Part shown: piece by piece, positions 17,325 through 27,163 of the stretch
How the letters are laid out: each line of letters opens with the position of its first letter
Position numbering within the stretch: position 1 is the first letter of the stretch
Origin: Niallia sp. Man26
GTDB taxonomy: Bacteria; Bacillota; Bacilli; Bacillales; Cytobacillaceae
DNA length: 64,000 nt
Assembly (NCBI RefSeq): GCF_022049065.2
Contig: NZ_CP095744.1
Span: 310,001-374,000, forward strand
Direction: 5' to 3'
Program-made: the position numbers and the translations under genes
The notes under the pieces: generated by a model
What the model was told of the DNA's origin: nothing
The model's database searches: none
Seen by the model: the letters and a program-made list of their open reading frames with translations, nothing else

Positions 17325-17478
17325 TTGGCAGCAAAGTAATGGAGTATTAGTGGATTATCTACTTTTTTTAACTGGTGATTAAAATATTTTTATCTGTATA
17401 ATAAAGCAACCCTACCAGATAAGTAATTTCTAAGTTAACCATCAACTAAATCAATTCTCCATACCTTTAAGATTTCTC

Positions 17479-17853
17479 TTACTCATAATTTGTAGCAGCA
17501 ATAAAATCAAAAGCACCTGTTGAACTAATTTCATTTTTATATTCAAAATTATATATTAAAATTACTGCATTATATGATTTCTTTAGGTTTATACTTTTCT
17601 GGATTTTTGGGATGACAATTTCTTCATACGAACACCCATCTAATAAAGCTGAAATATCACTACTACTATTCTTATAGACCGCTTTTTCTATAGTATCCTC
17701 ATCTGTTTCATCCATATCAATATTAAAATCGATAAAGAATTGGGAAGGAACAGACTCGCCATCCACATCATACGTTAAATCAACATACTCTCCTATTGAG
17801 TCCTCATCGTTAATATTCCCTAACCAAATTGAAACCCATCCTTGTTTTTCCAT
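17479..17853 (-). CDS. Imm22 family (DUF4284) immunity protein
   Basis: 124 aa. The N-terminal VSIWLGNINDEDSIGEYVDL, followed by SQFFIDFNIDMDETDED and the middle LLDGCSYEE, match the Imm22 (DUF4284) pattern known from polymorphic-toxin loci. It is encoded 12 bp after the LXG toxin with AGGAGG before the ATG, so it should bind and neutralise the C-terminal toxin domain in the cytoplasm. The intact pair makes this the working part of the locus. Confidence 0.88.
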   Translation of the reverse strand: MEKQGWVSIWLGNINDEDSIGEYVDLTYDVDGESVPSQFFIDFNIDMDETDEDTIEKAVYKNSSSDISALLDGCSYEEIVIPKIQKSINLKKSYNAVILIYNFEYKNEISSTGAFDFIAATNYE

Positions 17854-17865
17854 TATAGTATCCTC

Positions 17866-20163
17866 CTACTTTAATCTTAGACCTTGTGGTAAAGACGAAA
17901 CTCCACCCTCTAATCTATAATTAGCCCAATTATTAAGTCGTCTAACAAATGTATTATAGTCGCTAGAAGTATCTATTATTGCTAACAATTCATTATGTGC
18001 TTTAGTTGAGCCTAATCCTCCATGAACACCGTTTGGATTGACAAATTTAACATCGGATATAGCTGTTCTTAAATCTTTAATCTCTTCAGCACCAATATTC
18101 CAATACTTAAATTGCGGAGCCCTTGAAACTAAGTGCCACTCATGTAAACCTCCAGGTTCTCTAAGTTGACGTTCAATTTTCTTTCTAATCTTTTTATCTT
18201 TCCAAAGTTCGTCTAGTTCACTACTTGTAAGGGAATTGAAGAATTTATTAAAATTCCCACTCTTTGCAGTTGGTATATCATCAACAGTTAATTTAGTTAT
18301 ATCTTTAACATTATCTATACCCTTAGTAACTTCAGTATTAGCCTTATTTCCCTTTACCTTCTCCCTTATCTTCCCAAAATCACCCTTAGAAACCTTAATC
18401 GACCTACCAGAAATCCTCCCACCTCTAAAACCATAAACACTCCCAATTAAACTGCTAAAGATAATCGAATTAGATTCTAGCTTCGATAACTCTTCTCCAG
18501 TCCAAAGATTATATCCGTCTTTGGCTGCTTGGATTTGTTCGAGGTAAATATCTGAATCAGGCTCGTTGTCTAACTTGATTTCTCCCTTTTTTATAGCCTC
18601 ATTATATGCTAGGCTGGCTTTGGCTGCATCTTGATCTGTGCGGCCATTTTTACTCAGAACCCACGTAGTGCCTACGAGCTTTTTCTCGTATTGACTGAAG
18701 TCATATTTCACATCTGAGTTGCCAGCGGTTTTCTTAGTGGTGTTTTCTTTGCTGGTGCTTTTAACAGAATGATTGGAAACTTTCTTTACGTTATTGTTTA
18801 CATCGTGTGATTTAAACATAGCCATACTTGGACCAAGTGGAGAGAGTTGGCTGTTAGGTTGAAAGATATTTGTCATAAAGCCTTTATATTTTAATTGGCT
18901 TTTGCTTAATCCAGTTTGCACTAGCTGGTATGTTTTATGGACTGGTAGTTCACTGATTCGAACGGCTTCTTTTATCATGCCAGGGGCATATGGGACAAAT
19001 GGAATTGCTCCAATCATGCTTTGGGTAATGCTTGCTTGGCGCTGTTCATCTGTGAGCTTGTTGCCGAACATATCTTTTCCTGTTAGATATTCCGATAGTC
19101 CATTTGCTGAAATAAGGCCATAAATGCCCATTTCTGTTTGTTCTAGTTTAGTAAAGGTGCGGACATTTTTATAAGCGTCAAGCGCATGATCGGCTGTATT
19201 AATCGCTTTTGTTGCTGAATAAATGCCTTTGCCGCCTTTAAGGGCTCTTCCTGCCCAGCCTACAATTGGAATGAAGCCTGCTGCTGCCATTGCGCCAGCG
19301 GCTACTCGTTGTCCTGCCGTCAACTTTGCACCTGTAACGTGATCAACTCCGTCTTTAGCTCGTATGTAGTCATAATAACCAGTTAGTTCTCCGGCGAAGG
19401 TTTTCGTGCCCTCCCATAGGTCTTCATACCATGGGCGGTTTGCTATTTCCCTTGCTTCTTTCTCTTCCTTTTTATAGGAGAGATAGCTGTTAGTTTGTGT
19501 CTTTGCTTCTACCATGGACTGATATGCATCACTAGATTGATAGGCTTCTGCATCAAAATGGATGGGTGAAATACTGCTTCCTTGTCTTGTTGCTTCCATT
19601 AAAGATTGGAAAAGGGCTTGAACATAATACTCTTCTCCTTGTGAAGAGAGATATTCGTCTTTTAACTCTTGATCGACTTCCTCGACTGCATCCACCGTTT
19701 TGGTACGTTTTTTGCTTGCATCCATCATCAGATCGTCAAACCGGGAGCGAGAAAAGGGTGTTAAAGACACTAGATCATCAATGTCCCTAAAAATTTGCTC
19801 TAACGCTTTTCGTTGCTCACTAATCATTTCGTCTGCACGACGTTCTCTATGTGCAAGCTCTTCTTCTAAAAAAGCTGTTTCCACACGAGAATGGCCACCT
19901 AAGTCTTTATCTTCTAGCCTTGCACTTAGTCCTTCAAAGAAGGCAATCTGTCTGTCAATCAGCCGCTGCCATGCTTCTACCACTTCCAGCTGGCCCTGAT
20001 AAAAACCTTTAATTGATTCAGCACCTTTGCCTTCAAAGTCATCTAAATCAACAATTTCCTGGAAGGCTTTGTGCAGCTGTGTAAACTGTGTGCGCAGTTC
20101 TTTATAGTGCTTGGCCCTTCCTTTCATTGTATCACGTAAACTAGATGCATCTAAAACTTTCAT
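17866..20163 (-). CDS. LXG polymorphic toxin with PT-TG region and nuclease-like C-terminus
   Basis: 765 aa. The N-terminal LXG domain (about 1-210, starting MKVLDASSLRDTMKGRAKHY) directs export through the type VII (ESX/Yuk) system. A pre-toxin TG-like hydrophobic/glycine region lies around 275-390 (GAMAAAGFIPIVGWAGRALKGG). The repeated linker is at about 440-600. The C-terminal toxin (about 620-765) has LREPGGLHEWHLVSR, FVNPNGVHGGLGSTKAHNE and RRLNNWANYRLEGG. The histidine pattern suggests an HNH/EndoVII-like nuclease, but I cannot prove that. The ATG follows GAGAGGCG. No LXG chaperone-type small genes lie directly upstream. Imm22 follows at once. Confidence 0.9.
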   Translation of the reverse strand: MKVLDASSLRDTMKGRAKHYKELRTQFTQLHKAFQEIVDLDDFEGKGAESIKGFYQGQLEVVEAWQRLIDRQIAFFEGLSARLEDKDLGGHSRVETAFLEEELAHRERRADEMISEQRKALEQIFRDIDDLVSLTPFSRSRFDDLMMDASKKRTKTVDAVEEVDQELKDEYLSSQGEEYYVQALFQSLMEATRQGSSISPIHFDAEAYQSSDAYQSMVEAKTQTNSYLSYKKEEKEAREIANRPWYEDLWEGTKTFAGELTGYYDYIRAKDGVDHVTGAKLTAGQRVAAGAMAAAGFIPIVGWAGRALKGGKGIYSATKAINTADHALDAYKNVRTFTKLEQTEMGIYGLISANGLSEYLTGKDMFGNKLTDEQRQASITQSMIGAIPFVPYAPGMIKEAVRISELPVHKTYQLVQTGLSKSQLKYKGFMTNIFQPNSQLSPLGPSMAMFKSHDVNNNVKKVSNHSVKSTSKENTTKKTAGNSDVKYDFSQYEKKLVGTTWVLSKNGRTDQDAAKASLAYNEAIKKGEIKLDNEPDSDIYLEQIQAAKDGYNLWTGEELSKLESNSIIFSSLIGSVYGFRGGRISGRSIKVSKGDFGKIREKVKGNKANTEVTKGIDNVKDITKLTVDDIPTAKSGNFNKFFNSLTSSELDELWKDKKIRKKIERQLREPGGLHEWHLVSRAPQFKYWNIGAEEIKDLRTAISDVKFVNPNGVHGGLGSTKAHNELLAIIDTSSDYNTFVRRLNNWANYRLEGGVSSLPQGLRLK

Positions 20164-20396
20164 TTTTTCGCCTCTCTTTTACACGGATGATAGGTCCTTT
20201 ATTTAATAAATAGCCAGGATATCCCATATCCTTTTATTGTAAAAAAGATGGATAGGTGTTTAAATAGGAAATTAGTTGGAAAATACAGTTAAATATTAGT
20301 CTCAAATCTAAAACACATGAATACAAAATTGGGATTAATCTATTTAAAATTTCCTTTATGATAGGTGTAATAACAGGAAGAAGCGGGTGATTGTAG

Positions 20397-20558
20397 ATGC
20401 GAGTAATACAACTACTAATAATTTTAATGTCTATAATGGGTATTTGCATTGGTATTGATATTTACTTAAACCCATCTAGCGCTTTACTACCAATATCATT
20501 AATATTGTATTTTATACTCTGTATTCTTTCTATAATAAATTATTTACAAAAAAAATAG
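20397..20558 (+). CDS. small two-helix membrane protein (53 aa)
   Basis: ATG at 20397. Two hydrophobic segments are visible (about residues 3-24 and 30-49) separated by YLNPSSA, and the C-terminus is NYLQKK. The only ribosome binding signal is a weak GGGTGA, so expression is uncertain. It lies between the LXG promoter region and the PBP pseudogene, convergent with the latter. No family recognised; a type IV-like small membrane protein is the most that can be said. Confidence 0.45.
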   Translation: MRVIQLLIILMSIMGICIGIDIYLNPSSALLPISLILYFILCILSIINYLQKK

Positions 20559-20580
20559 CTGACGCATAGCTTCTTGATAC

Positions 20581-20616
20581 AACAAAAAAAGAGCATGAAG
20601 GATTTCAATGCTCTTG
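20581..20616 (-). terminator. terminator after the PBP2 pseudogene
   Basis: The stem AGAGCAT/ATGCTCT is followed by TTTTTTTGTTG on the minus strand, directly past the ancestral stop at 20620. Confidence 0.8.
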
Positions 20617-20619
20617 TCC

Positions 20620-22662
20620 TCATTCTCCACCTGAATGCCCCTCAAAATAAGCTCGAAAAACTCTCTGACTAATCACATTAGCTGCACTATGCGGCTGGGC
20701 ATAGCCATCAAGATAAGCATTAGGTACAATAACCGCTATCGAAATCTGCGGATTATCGTAAGGTGCATACCCTGCGAATGAGAGATTCCACGTCTTCACA
20801 CCTTTTTATAGGATTCAGAAGTTCCTGTTTTCCCTGCGGCATCATAGGCTTCATTGGCAAAATAGCTTCTGGCTGTTCCTTGTGAACCATGAGTTACCTG
20901 CCTGAATCCTTGTTGAACCCTTTCTAACATTTCATCATTCATATCTATTTTATTCAGTACCACAGGTTCTATTTCATCCACTACTTTTCCAAGCCCGTTG
21001 TCTGTATTATCGGCTTCACGGATTTCTTTGACAAGCTGTGGTTTCATGCGGTAACCGCCGTTGGCTATCGTGGTAATATATTGGGCAATTTGCATTGGTG
21101 TATAGGTGTCTAATTGGCCAATAGCGATTTGAAAATAGGTGCTGATATTTTTGCCTTTAATTCCTGCTGTTTCATTCGGAAAGCCAATTTCTGTCGGAAT
21201 GCCTAAGCCGAATTGGTTAAAATAGTAGCGAATTTGTTCTATTTTATCTGGATTGATATTTAATCTGCCATTAGGGATATACTTGCCGTCCATCATTTCA
21301 ATCGCGGTCTTCCACATATATACGTTGGATGATCGTTCAAGGGCTTTTAAATCATTGAGTACCCCCATGGATTGGTAGGAAGAAAAGGTCCCTGAGCCTT
21401 TAAATCTCATCACTTCATCTAGCTCTGTTTCGCCTATGTCTCTAACTCCTGTCTGATAACCGGTTAAAACTGTTGCTCCTTTAACGACAGACCCTTGTTC
21501 AAAGGCATATGTAAAGGTTCCTGGTGTGTAATCTGTAAATTTCTTTGTCTTTCGGTCATACACTTGTCCTTACATTGCGAGAATCCGGCCAGTTTTCGGC
21601 TCCATTGCCACAACGAAAGCTGTGTCGAGAAGATTGGTATGCGGCTTTTGAATGGATGCGATTAACTCTTCTTGCATAATTTTTTCCACTTGTGCCTGGA
21701 ATTCCATATCTATCGTCAGCACGAGATCATTGCCGCTTTTTCCTTTAGACACAATCTCTGAGTCTATGATTTCTCCGTTTCTGTTCGTAATCGTATTTAC
21801 GATTTTTTTTTTGGCCTTGCAGCACACTATCGTAAAGCTCTTCGAAATAGCTTTTGCCGACCCGATCATTCCGTTCATACCCTTTAGCTGTATAGTAGTC
21901 TAGTTTATCTGCGGGAAGACCTTCATCTGTACTCGTTACCTCACCAAGCATATTAATAAAGGTGTTTCCGAAGTTGTGCGCTCTCTTCCAATCTGTCGTT
22001 ACATCAATTCCCGGCAGTTTTTCAAGTGTTTCAGCTGCTATTGCATATTCTTCATTTGTTACCTTTTCGTTTTTTAGCACAGTTTTTGAGAATGCTGGCG
22101 CTGTCGACAGCTTACGGTATATGGCTGCTAAATTTTTATCAATCGTTTGCAGCTCCTCTTCTTTAATACGCTCTAATTTTATTTTGTATAAATCCTTGTC
22201 TTTTACTTTCTCTTCTTCATATAATTTCTTTTCTGGCTCTGTAAGTAGCTCTTCACCATTGTCATGTTCTAGAAGCCATATATCTTTTAAGTCACGTGAT
22301 GTTACTTTTTTTATGTCTTTATTATTCATTACAAGAAATCCGGCTATTTTTTTGGACCGTTCAAGCAGCTCTTCCGGTTGAGGATTTAGCGGCGGTGTAA
22401 AGGTGATTGTCTTTTCCGGAATATTATATACTACTAGTTTATGATTTGTATCATATATTTTTCCGCGTGGTACGGAGGAGCTAACAGGCGTAACTTCCGT
22501 TGCTTTCACTTGAGCGGCATATTCCTCACCACTCACAATTTGAATGATGCCAAGGCGCACGATAAGTACGAAAAACAATATAAACACGGCGAAAAAAAGA
22601 CCAGTAAGTCTTAGCCGTAATTGATGATTTGCTTTTCTACTTTTTTTAGTTTTTTGCTTCAA
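20620..22662 (-). pseudogene. class B PBP (PbpA/PbpH-type), three lesions
   Basis: All hallmarks of a B. subtilis PbpA/PbpH-like transpeptidase are present in order: the N-terminal membrane anchor (LTGLFFAVFILFFVLIV), the dimerisation part (VSSSVPRGKIYD), SVVK (SxxK), SSN (SxN) and KTGTSES. They sit in three frames. Lesions are a slip in a run of 10 A (near 21801), an in-frame TAA where SGQ is expected (21570-21572), and a slip in a run of 5 A near 20812. TTG start at 22662 after GGAAAGG. Two of three lesions are in homopolymers, so sequencing error is possible. A BlaI-like operator lies upstream. Confidence 0.82.
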
Positions 22663-22695
22663 AGTAATCTTACCTTTCCGTATTGGTATTCAGCA

Positions 22696-22723
22696 ATTAA
22701 ATACTACAAATGTAGTATTTAAT
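22696..22723. promoter_or_regulatory. perfect BlaI/MecI-type operator
   Basis: 28 bp with perfect 13-bp arms (ATTAAATACTACA, centre AA, then its complement). The core TACTACA..TGTAGTA matches the known TACA..TGTA type of BlaI/MecI operator. It is 34 bp upstream of the PBP2 pseudogene start. Confidence 0.88.
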
Positions 22724-22732
22724 GAAGAATAG

Positions 22733-22762
22733 ACCCAAAAAGACTAGAAAATCTTTTTGGGT
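22733..22762 (-). terminator. hairpin just after blaR1
   Basis: The stem ACCCAAAAAGA/TCTTTTTGGGT begins 7 bp past the blaR1 stop. The following T-run is weak on the minus strand, so termination may be incomplete. Confidence 0.7.
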
Positions 22763-22768
22763 TACTTT

Positions 22769-24565
22769 TTAGTATAGTTTTTTATCCTTTAAGATTTGCT
22801 TGGCAATTTTCATCGCTTCGCTTCCGCTAGCTTCTTTTCCATTGTTTTGGATATTGACTGCAAAATAATAGCTATGCTTGCCTTTTTCTATGAAACCAAC
22901 AAACCATCCATTAACATCTTGTTCGTTTATCGTGCCTGTTCCTGTTTTTCCATATAATTGGCTGTTATGATCGTCATCAAGTAACAACGTATCTTTAATT
23001 GTTTGAACATTTTCTGCTTTAAATCCAAGCTTATTTTCTGATAGTCCATGTAATAACTGCACTTGTTCAATTGGTGATATTTTCAGCGTAGATTCCATCC
23101 AATAGTTTTCCAAATCACCTGAAATATCCTTATTCCCATAATTTATCTTATCAAAATAAGCATGCAGCTGCTGTCTGCCTAGCTCTTTATCCAGGTTTTG
23201 AAAATACCAATTGACTGAATTTCGCATGGCAGAGGATAAGTTATGGTCTTTATCCCATTCTTTATACGGGTTCTGTTGTCCATTCCACTTCTGTTCAGAC
23301 TCCAGATTAGATATAACGTTAGCTTCTAAAGCGAATAGCCCTGAATAAATCTTGTAGGTACTATCAGGTGAAACTCTCTTTTTGCTTCTTTCTTGGTTGT
23401 ATATTTGATACTGTTCACTAGCTGCATCGTATAAAACAAAGCTGCCTTTGTAGCCTTCGAAATAACTACTTAAATCTTCATACGTAGTATTTTTTCCGTT
23501 AAAATGAAACACATCATTTGAAGTAGCCAATACTGTTGTCAGTGGCGTTATGCAGAGCACTAATACACTTAAAAACAGATAAACTGCTTTACTTTTCCAT
23601 TTTAACAAGCTGGATTCTTTCGAAAAGCTGGCAATATGCAGGATTCTTTGTTTGATTTGTTTTTTTGTTCCGCCGATACCTGAAGCAAACAATTCAAAAG
23701 ACTTCCCTTGTTTGTTACCTGCAAAGTGAATGATCGTATGGCCGTATTCTAGATAGCCCGCCTCATCCAATAGATTTAGAACAGAATCATCACAAGCTAA
23801 TTCGCGGTCCATTCGCAGCCTTTTTTGGGAATACCATACTAGTGGATTAAACCAATATACGATTTGTAAAATCCACATTAGATAATTAACCAGCATATCT
23901 TTGTTGCGATGATGTGTCAGCTCATGCAGAAATACATATTTCATTTCCTTGATGGTGAAAGCTTCCTGCATGTTTGTTGGCACAAGAATATACGGCTGTA
24001 AGACTCCAAACGTAATCGGCGTTGTAATAAGACCAGTCTCTTTGAGGATTATTTTTCTTTTAATCCCTACGGCCTGTTTGCACTCTTCCAACAGCTCATT
24101 GACTCTAGTATTGTTAATCGTAACAGCAGATTTTTTCAACCTGCTAATTTGATAGTTTGAATAAAAAAAGAATCCAAGGCAAACTATCATGCCGATCATC
24201 CAGACAGCAAATAAACTGTCATGGACGATTGCTGGAGTTGTATTGTTAACTGAAATAGAAAAATCACGCATTATTTCCGTATCAGCTTCTTGAGAAGCGG
24301 TTGCGCCACTTATTGCTTCACCATGAGACATTGTTTTGTCCGAAAACGTCAGCAAGCTCTGAAGTGATTGCAGTCCTTCACTTAACCCGAAAAATTTCCA
24401 TGGCAAGACGGATGCTAGGAGCGGCACAAACAGAAATAGCCAAATACGATAATGCGCTTTTACTGAGAGATGTTTGGTTAATAATTTTTTTAGCAAGAGA
24501 ATAGTGCAAATAAGAAGGGATACCGCAATCGTACTAAGCAATAGCTGTTGTATGACGACATCCAT
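22769..24565 (-). CDS. blaR1: BlaR1/MecR1-type beta-lactam sensor-transducer
   Basis: 598 aa. N-terminal transmembrane helices are followed by an M56-type zinc metalloprotease domain with HELTH at residues 214-218 and the downstream ELACDDSV. A further membrane helix lies near 325-345. The extracellular C-terminal sensor resembles a class D beta-lactamase: STYK near residue 390, SVN, then KTGTG. Acylation of the sensor serine by a beta-lactam should trigger the cytoplasmic protease and removal of BlaI. It overlaps blaI by one base (TAATG), so the two are translationally coupled. A hairpin follows. Confidence 0.93.
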   Translation of the reverse strand: MDVVIQQLLLSTIAVSLLICTILLLKKLLTKHLSVKAHYRIWLFLFVPLLASVLPWKFFGLSEGLQSLQSLLTFSDKTMSHGEAISGATASQEADTEIMRDFSISVNNTTPAIVHDSLFAVWMIGMIVCLGFFFYSNYQISRLKKSAVTINNTRVNELLEECKQAVGIKRKIILKETGLITTPITFGVLQPYILVPTNMQEAFTIKEMKYVFLHELTHHRNKDMLVNYLMWILQIVYWFNPLVWYSQKRLRMDRELACDDSVLNLLDEAGYLEYGHTIIHFAGNKQGKSFELFASGIGGTKKQIKQRILHIASFSKESSLLKWKSKAVYLFLSVLVLCITPLTTVLATSNDVFHFNGKNTTYEDLSSYFEGYKGSFVLYDAASEQYQIYNQERSKKRVSPDSTYKIYSGLFALEANVISNLESEQKWNGQQNPYKEWDKDHNLSSAMRNSVNWYFQNLDKELGRQQLHAYFDKINYGNKDISGDLENYWMESTLKISPIEQVQLLHGLSENKLGFKAENVQTIKDTLLLDDDHNSQLYGKTGTGTINEQDVNGWFVGFIEKGKHSYYFAVNIQNNGKEASGSEAMKIAKQILKDKKLY

Positions 24566-24957
24566 TATTTATCGCCTCCATTTTTCTCCCTCATTGCTAA
24601 GATTTGCTTTAATTCTGAAATGTCTTCATTGGACAATTTATCATTTTCGATAAAATTTAATACCATCGAATTTAAGGTACCGCCGAAGAACTGATTAAGA
24701 AAGTTATCGCTTTTTTGCTCAATATATTCGTGCTTTTCAACGAGTGAAGTATAAAGAAAAACTCTTCCGCTTTTTTTGGCCTGCAATGCCTTTTTCTTTA
24801 CAAGCCGAGCCAGCATCGTATGGATTGTGTTCGGCTTCCAGTCAAAATCTTTAGCGGACAACTTCTCCACTACCTCTGGTGTCGAAATTGGCTCATATTT
24901 CCAAACTATATTCATCACTTCATATTCTGCTTCTGATATTTGGGGACTTTTACTCAC
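24565..24957 (-). CDS. blaI: BlaI/MecI family repressor
   Basis: 130 aa, GTG start at 24957 after AGGAGGT. The N-terminal winged helix has ISEAEYEVMNIVWKYEP and KPNTIHTMLARLVKKKAL. The C-terminal part mediates dimerisation and carries the proteolysis site in this family. It should repress its own operon, the PBP at 25045-27090 and the PBP pseudogene at 20620-22662, since all three have the palindrome upstream. The last two targets are inferred from site sequence. Confidence 0.94.
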   Translation of the reverse strand: MSKSPQISEAEYEVMNIVWKYEPISTPEVVEKLSAKDFDWKPNTIHTMLARLVKKKALQAKKSGRVFLYTSLVEKHEYIEQKSDNFLNQFFGGTLNSMVLNFIENDKLSNEDISELKQILAMREKNGGDK

Positions 24958-24975
24958 AACGAAACCTCCTACTTT

Positions 24976-24988
24976 TACATCTGTAGTA
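24976..24988. promoter_or_regulatory. BlaI-type operator upstream of blaI
   Basis: TACATCTGTAGTA has the TACA..TGTA core but a degenerate left half. It lies between a -10 like TATAAT (24992-24997, minus strand) and the GTG start, as expected for autoregulation. Confidence 0.75.
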
Positions 24989-25044
24989 TTTATTATAGCA
25001 TGAAGGCTTCGTTGCTTAAAGCATCGTTCTCATTTAACTTCCCC

Positions 25045-27090
25045 TTACTGCATCCCAAAATAGGCATACAGCTTTTCGATTAATGATTTATTCAGTTGGG
25101 TGGCTGAGCTTCCTTTTGTATAATTCTCTACAAGGGAAAGCATCAGAAAATTATCTTGCTCTGTATCAAAGGCGAGCAAAAAGCTGTTTTCATTGCCATT
25201 TTCGCCTTGTTTCGATTTTAATTCTGCTGTTCCCGTTTTTGCAGCTAGCTGATATTGTGGGTTATAAAGCAGATGTGCGGTACCATTTGGATTGCTTACC
25301 ACTTCTTTTAAGCTTCTTACCATTTCTGCCGCTGTTGAACTTAAAATAGCTTCTTTTGTTTTGGTACTGCCATTATCTGCGAGTAATGTCGGATAAACTA
25401 TTTTCCCTTCATTCTGAAAAACAGTGTACATGACAGCCTGTTGAATAGGATTAATCAATAATTCACCTTGACCATAAGCCGTATCTGCCAGAAGGATATC
25501 CGATTTAAATGTTTTTTCACTAGAAATCTGTGCTGGATTCATGGCTATTGGCAATTCTAACTCTTCGCCGAAAATAAACTTACTTAACCCATTTCTAAAC
25601 ACGTCTTCTCCCATTTCCAGTCCCTCTTGCGCAAAATAAATATTATCAGAATAAATTAATGCCTTGTGCATATCTACATTTTGCACATCGGAAACGCGGG
25701 TAACGGAATAGCCTCCCCAGCTTCCATCCTTTTGCCAGCTCAATCCATTTATTTGTCGGAGCTTATCTGGATAAGTGACATTAGCATCAAGGCCAATACT
25801 GGCGGTTATTGTTTTGAATGTTGAGCCAGGTGCATAGCCAACCGCAAATCGGGAAATAAATGGTTTATCCTCGTCCTTTGCATAGAAATCATAGTCCTGT
25901 TGAGAAATGCCTTGAACCATTTTATTAGGATCATAGGACGGAGAACTTACTAAAGCATATAGCCCGCCTGCTTTCGGGTTCATGACAACAGTTGAGCCTG
26001 CTTTGCCAGCAAATTGTTTAAATGCTTCTGATTGTATGTAAGAATCAATTGTCAGCTGAATATCTTCTCCATCTGCTTTTTCTACTTGTTGAATGACTTG
26101 CTTCTTTTCGCCATTTGCAGCAACAATTGATATCTCTCCACCGTCCTTGCCACGCAATTGCTTATCAAAGGCCATTTCCAAGCCAGCTTTTCCAATCATA
26201 TCTCCATCAGCTAAACGGGGATTTTTATCGATATCTTCTTTCGTTACTTTTCCGATATAACCAATTAAATTCGCGGCCGCTTCTTTCAAAGGATAATACC
26301 GCAGTTTAATAGTTTGATAGGACACTCCTGTCACTTGTTTCGCTTTACTTGCTTCCATTGTTTTCATCGGAACAAATAAATCATCTTTGACCCAGCTTTG
26401 ATCTAGTTTTTTATTTATTTCTTCTAGCGATAGATCAAATTGTTCGCTTATATTTTGAAGATTATCCTCTTTTTCCTGTCCTTCGCCTAAATCCTTCGGA
26501 ACAATTCCCATCGACTTAAAGTTTTCATTGATTGCCAAGCCATTCCCTAGATGATCTTGAATCTCTCCTCGTTCTGCTTTAAAGTATTGATATGCTATTT
26601 TATCTTTGCCTTCCATGCCAGGGAAAATTAACGAAGGTTCCCACTTCACTACATAATTATCATCCGACTTAATTATTTCTGTTTTATATTTCAAATTCTC
26701 TAAACTTCCTAAAGGAGTTGTGAAGCTTAATTGATAAGACAATTCATAAAGATTGGTTTTCACCTTTTCTAATGAAATCTGTGAAGCATGTATATCCGTT
26801 ATATTTAAACCATTGAATATACGATTATATTTATCTGTTACTTCTGCCAATGTATAATCTAACGATTTATATGATTGTTCATCGAGTACATTGTTTAACT
26901 TCTTATACTCCTTTTTTTCTAAAATTTGAATATAACTTTTTGCTGCTCCTTCGAATGAAGCATAATCATTTTTGTTCAGTAATGTTAGAACTAAATAAAT
27001 CCCCCCGATACTCAATAAAATGATTAAAAACGATAGTAAATAAGGTTTAAATCTCTTACGATTGTTTTCGACTCTACTATTCAAGCTCAA
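25045..27090 (-). CDS. MecA-like class B penicillin-binding protein
   Basis: 681 aa. The N-terminal anchor is FLIILLSIGGIYLVLTLL. A MecA_N (NTF2-like) domain follows (about 35-155, with AKSYIQILEKKEYKKLN). Then come the dimerisation region and the transpeptidase domain with STFK (SxxK), SDN (SxN) and KTGTAELK. This is the PBP2a/PBP3 layout associated with low beta-lactam affinity; it cross-links peptidoglycan outside the membrane. The frame opens with TTG at 27090, but the ribosome binding site GAAGTGA fits a TTG two codons later (27084) better. It is transcribed from its own BlaI-operated promoter. No terminator is evident after it. Confidence 0.9.
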   Translation of the reverse strand: MSLNSRVENNRKRFKPYLLSFLIILLSIGGIYLVLTLLNKNDYASFEGAAKSYIQILEKKEYKKLNNVLDEQSYKSLDYTLAEVTDKYNRIFNGLNITDIHASQISLEKVKTNLYELSYQLSFTTPLGSLENLKYKTEIIKSDDNYVVKWEPSLIFPGMEGKDKIAYQYFKAERGEIQDHLGNGLAINENFKSMGIVPKDLGEGQEKEDNLQNISEQFDLSLEEINKKLDQSWVKDDLFVPMKTMEASKAKQVTGVSYQTIKLRYYPLKEAAANLIGYIGKVTKEDIDKNPRLADGDMIGKAGLEMAFDKQLRGKDGGEISIVAANGEKKQVIQQVEKADGEDIQLTIDSYIQSEAFKQFAGKAGSTVVMNPKAGGLYALVSSPSYDPNKMVQGISQQDYDFYAKDEDKPFISRFAVGYAPGSTFKTITASIGLDANVTYPDKLRQINGLSWQKDGSWGGYSVTRVSDVQNVDMHKALIYSDNIYFAQEGLEMGEDVFRNGLSKFIFGEELELPIAMNPAQISSEKTFKSDILLADTAYGQGELLINPIQQAVMYTVFQNEGKIVYPTLLADNGSTKTKEAILSSTAAEMVRSLKEVVSNPNGTAHLLYNPQYQLAAKTGTAELKSKQGENGNENSFLLAFDTEQDNFLMLSLVENYTKGSSATQLNKSLIEKLYAYFGMQ

Positions 27091-27112
27091 TCACTTCTTT
27101 TCTTTTTTTATA

Positions 27113-27158
27113 ATACTACAAACGTAGTAATTAATACAAAACTACATTTGTAGTATTT
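27113..27158. promoter_or_regulatory. two BlaI-type operators in tandem
   Basis: TACTACA-AA-CGTAGTA (27114-27129) and ACTACA-TT-TGTAGT (27141-27154, flanked by A/T-symmetric bases). Both lie just downstream of the promoter at 27164-27191 and upstream of the PBP gene. Confidence 0.85.
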
Positions 27159-27163
27159 ATGAA

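Noticed and set aside
13864..17853. Alternating similar and unique blocks that could suggest a CRISPR-like or phase-variable array
   Set aside because: Repeats are about 0.5 kb and coding (LXG linker); there is no short regular repeat-spacer unit.
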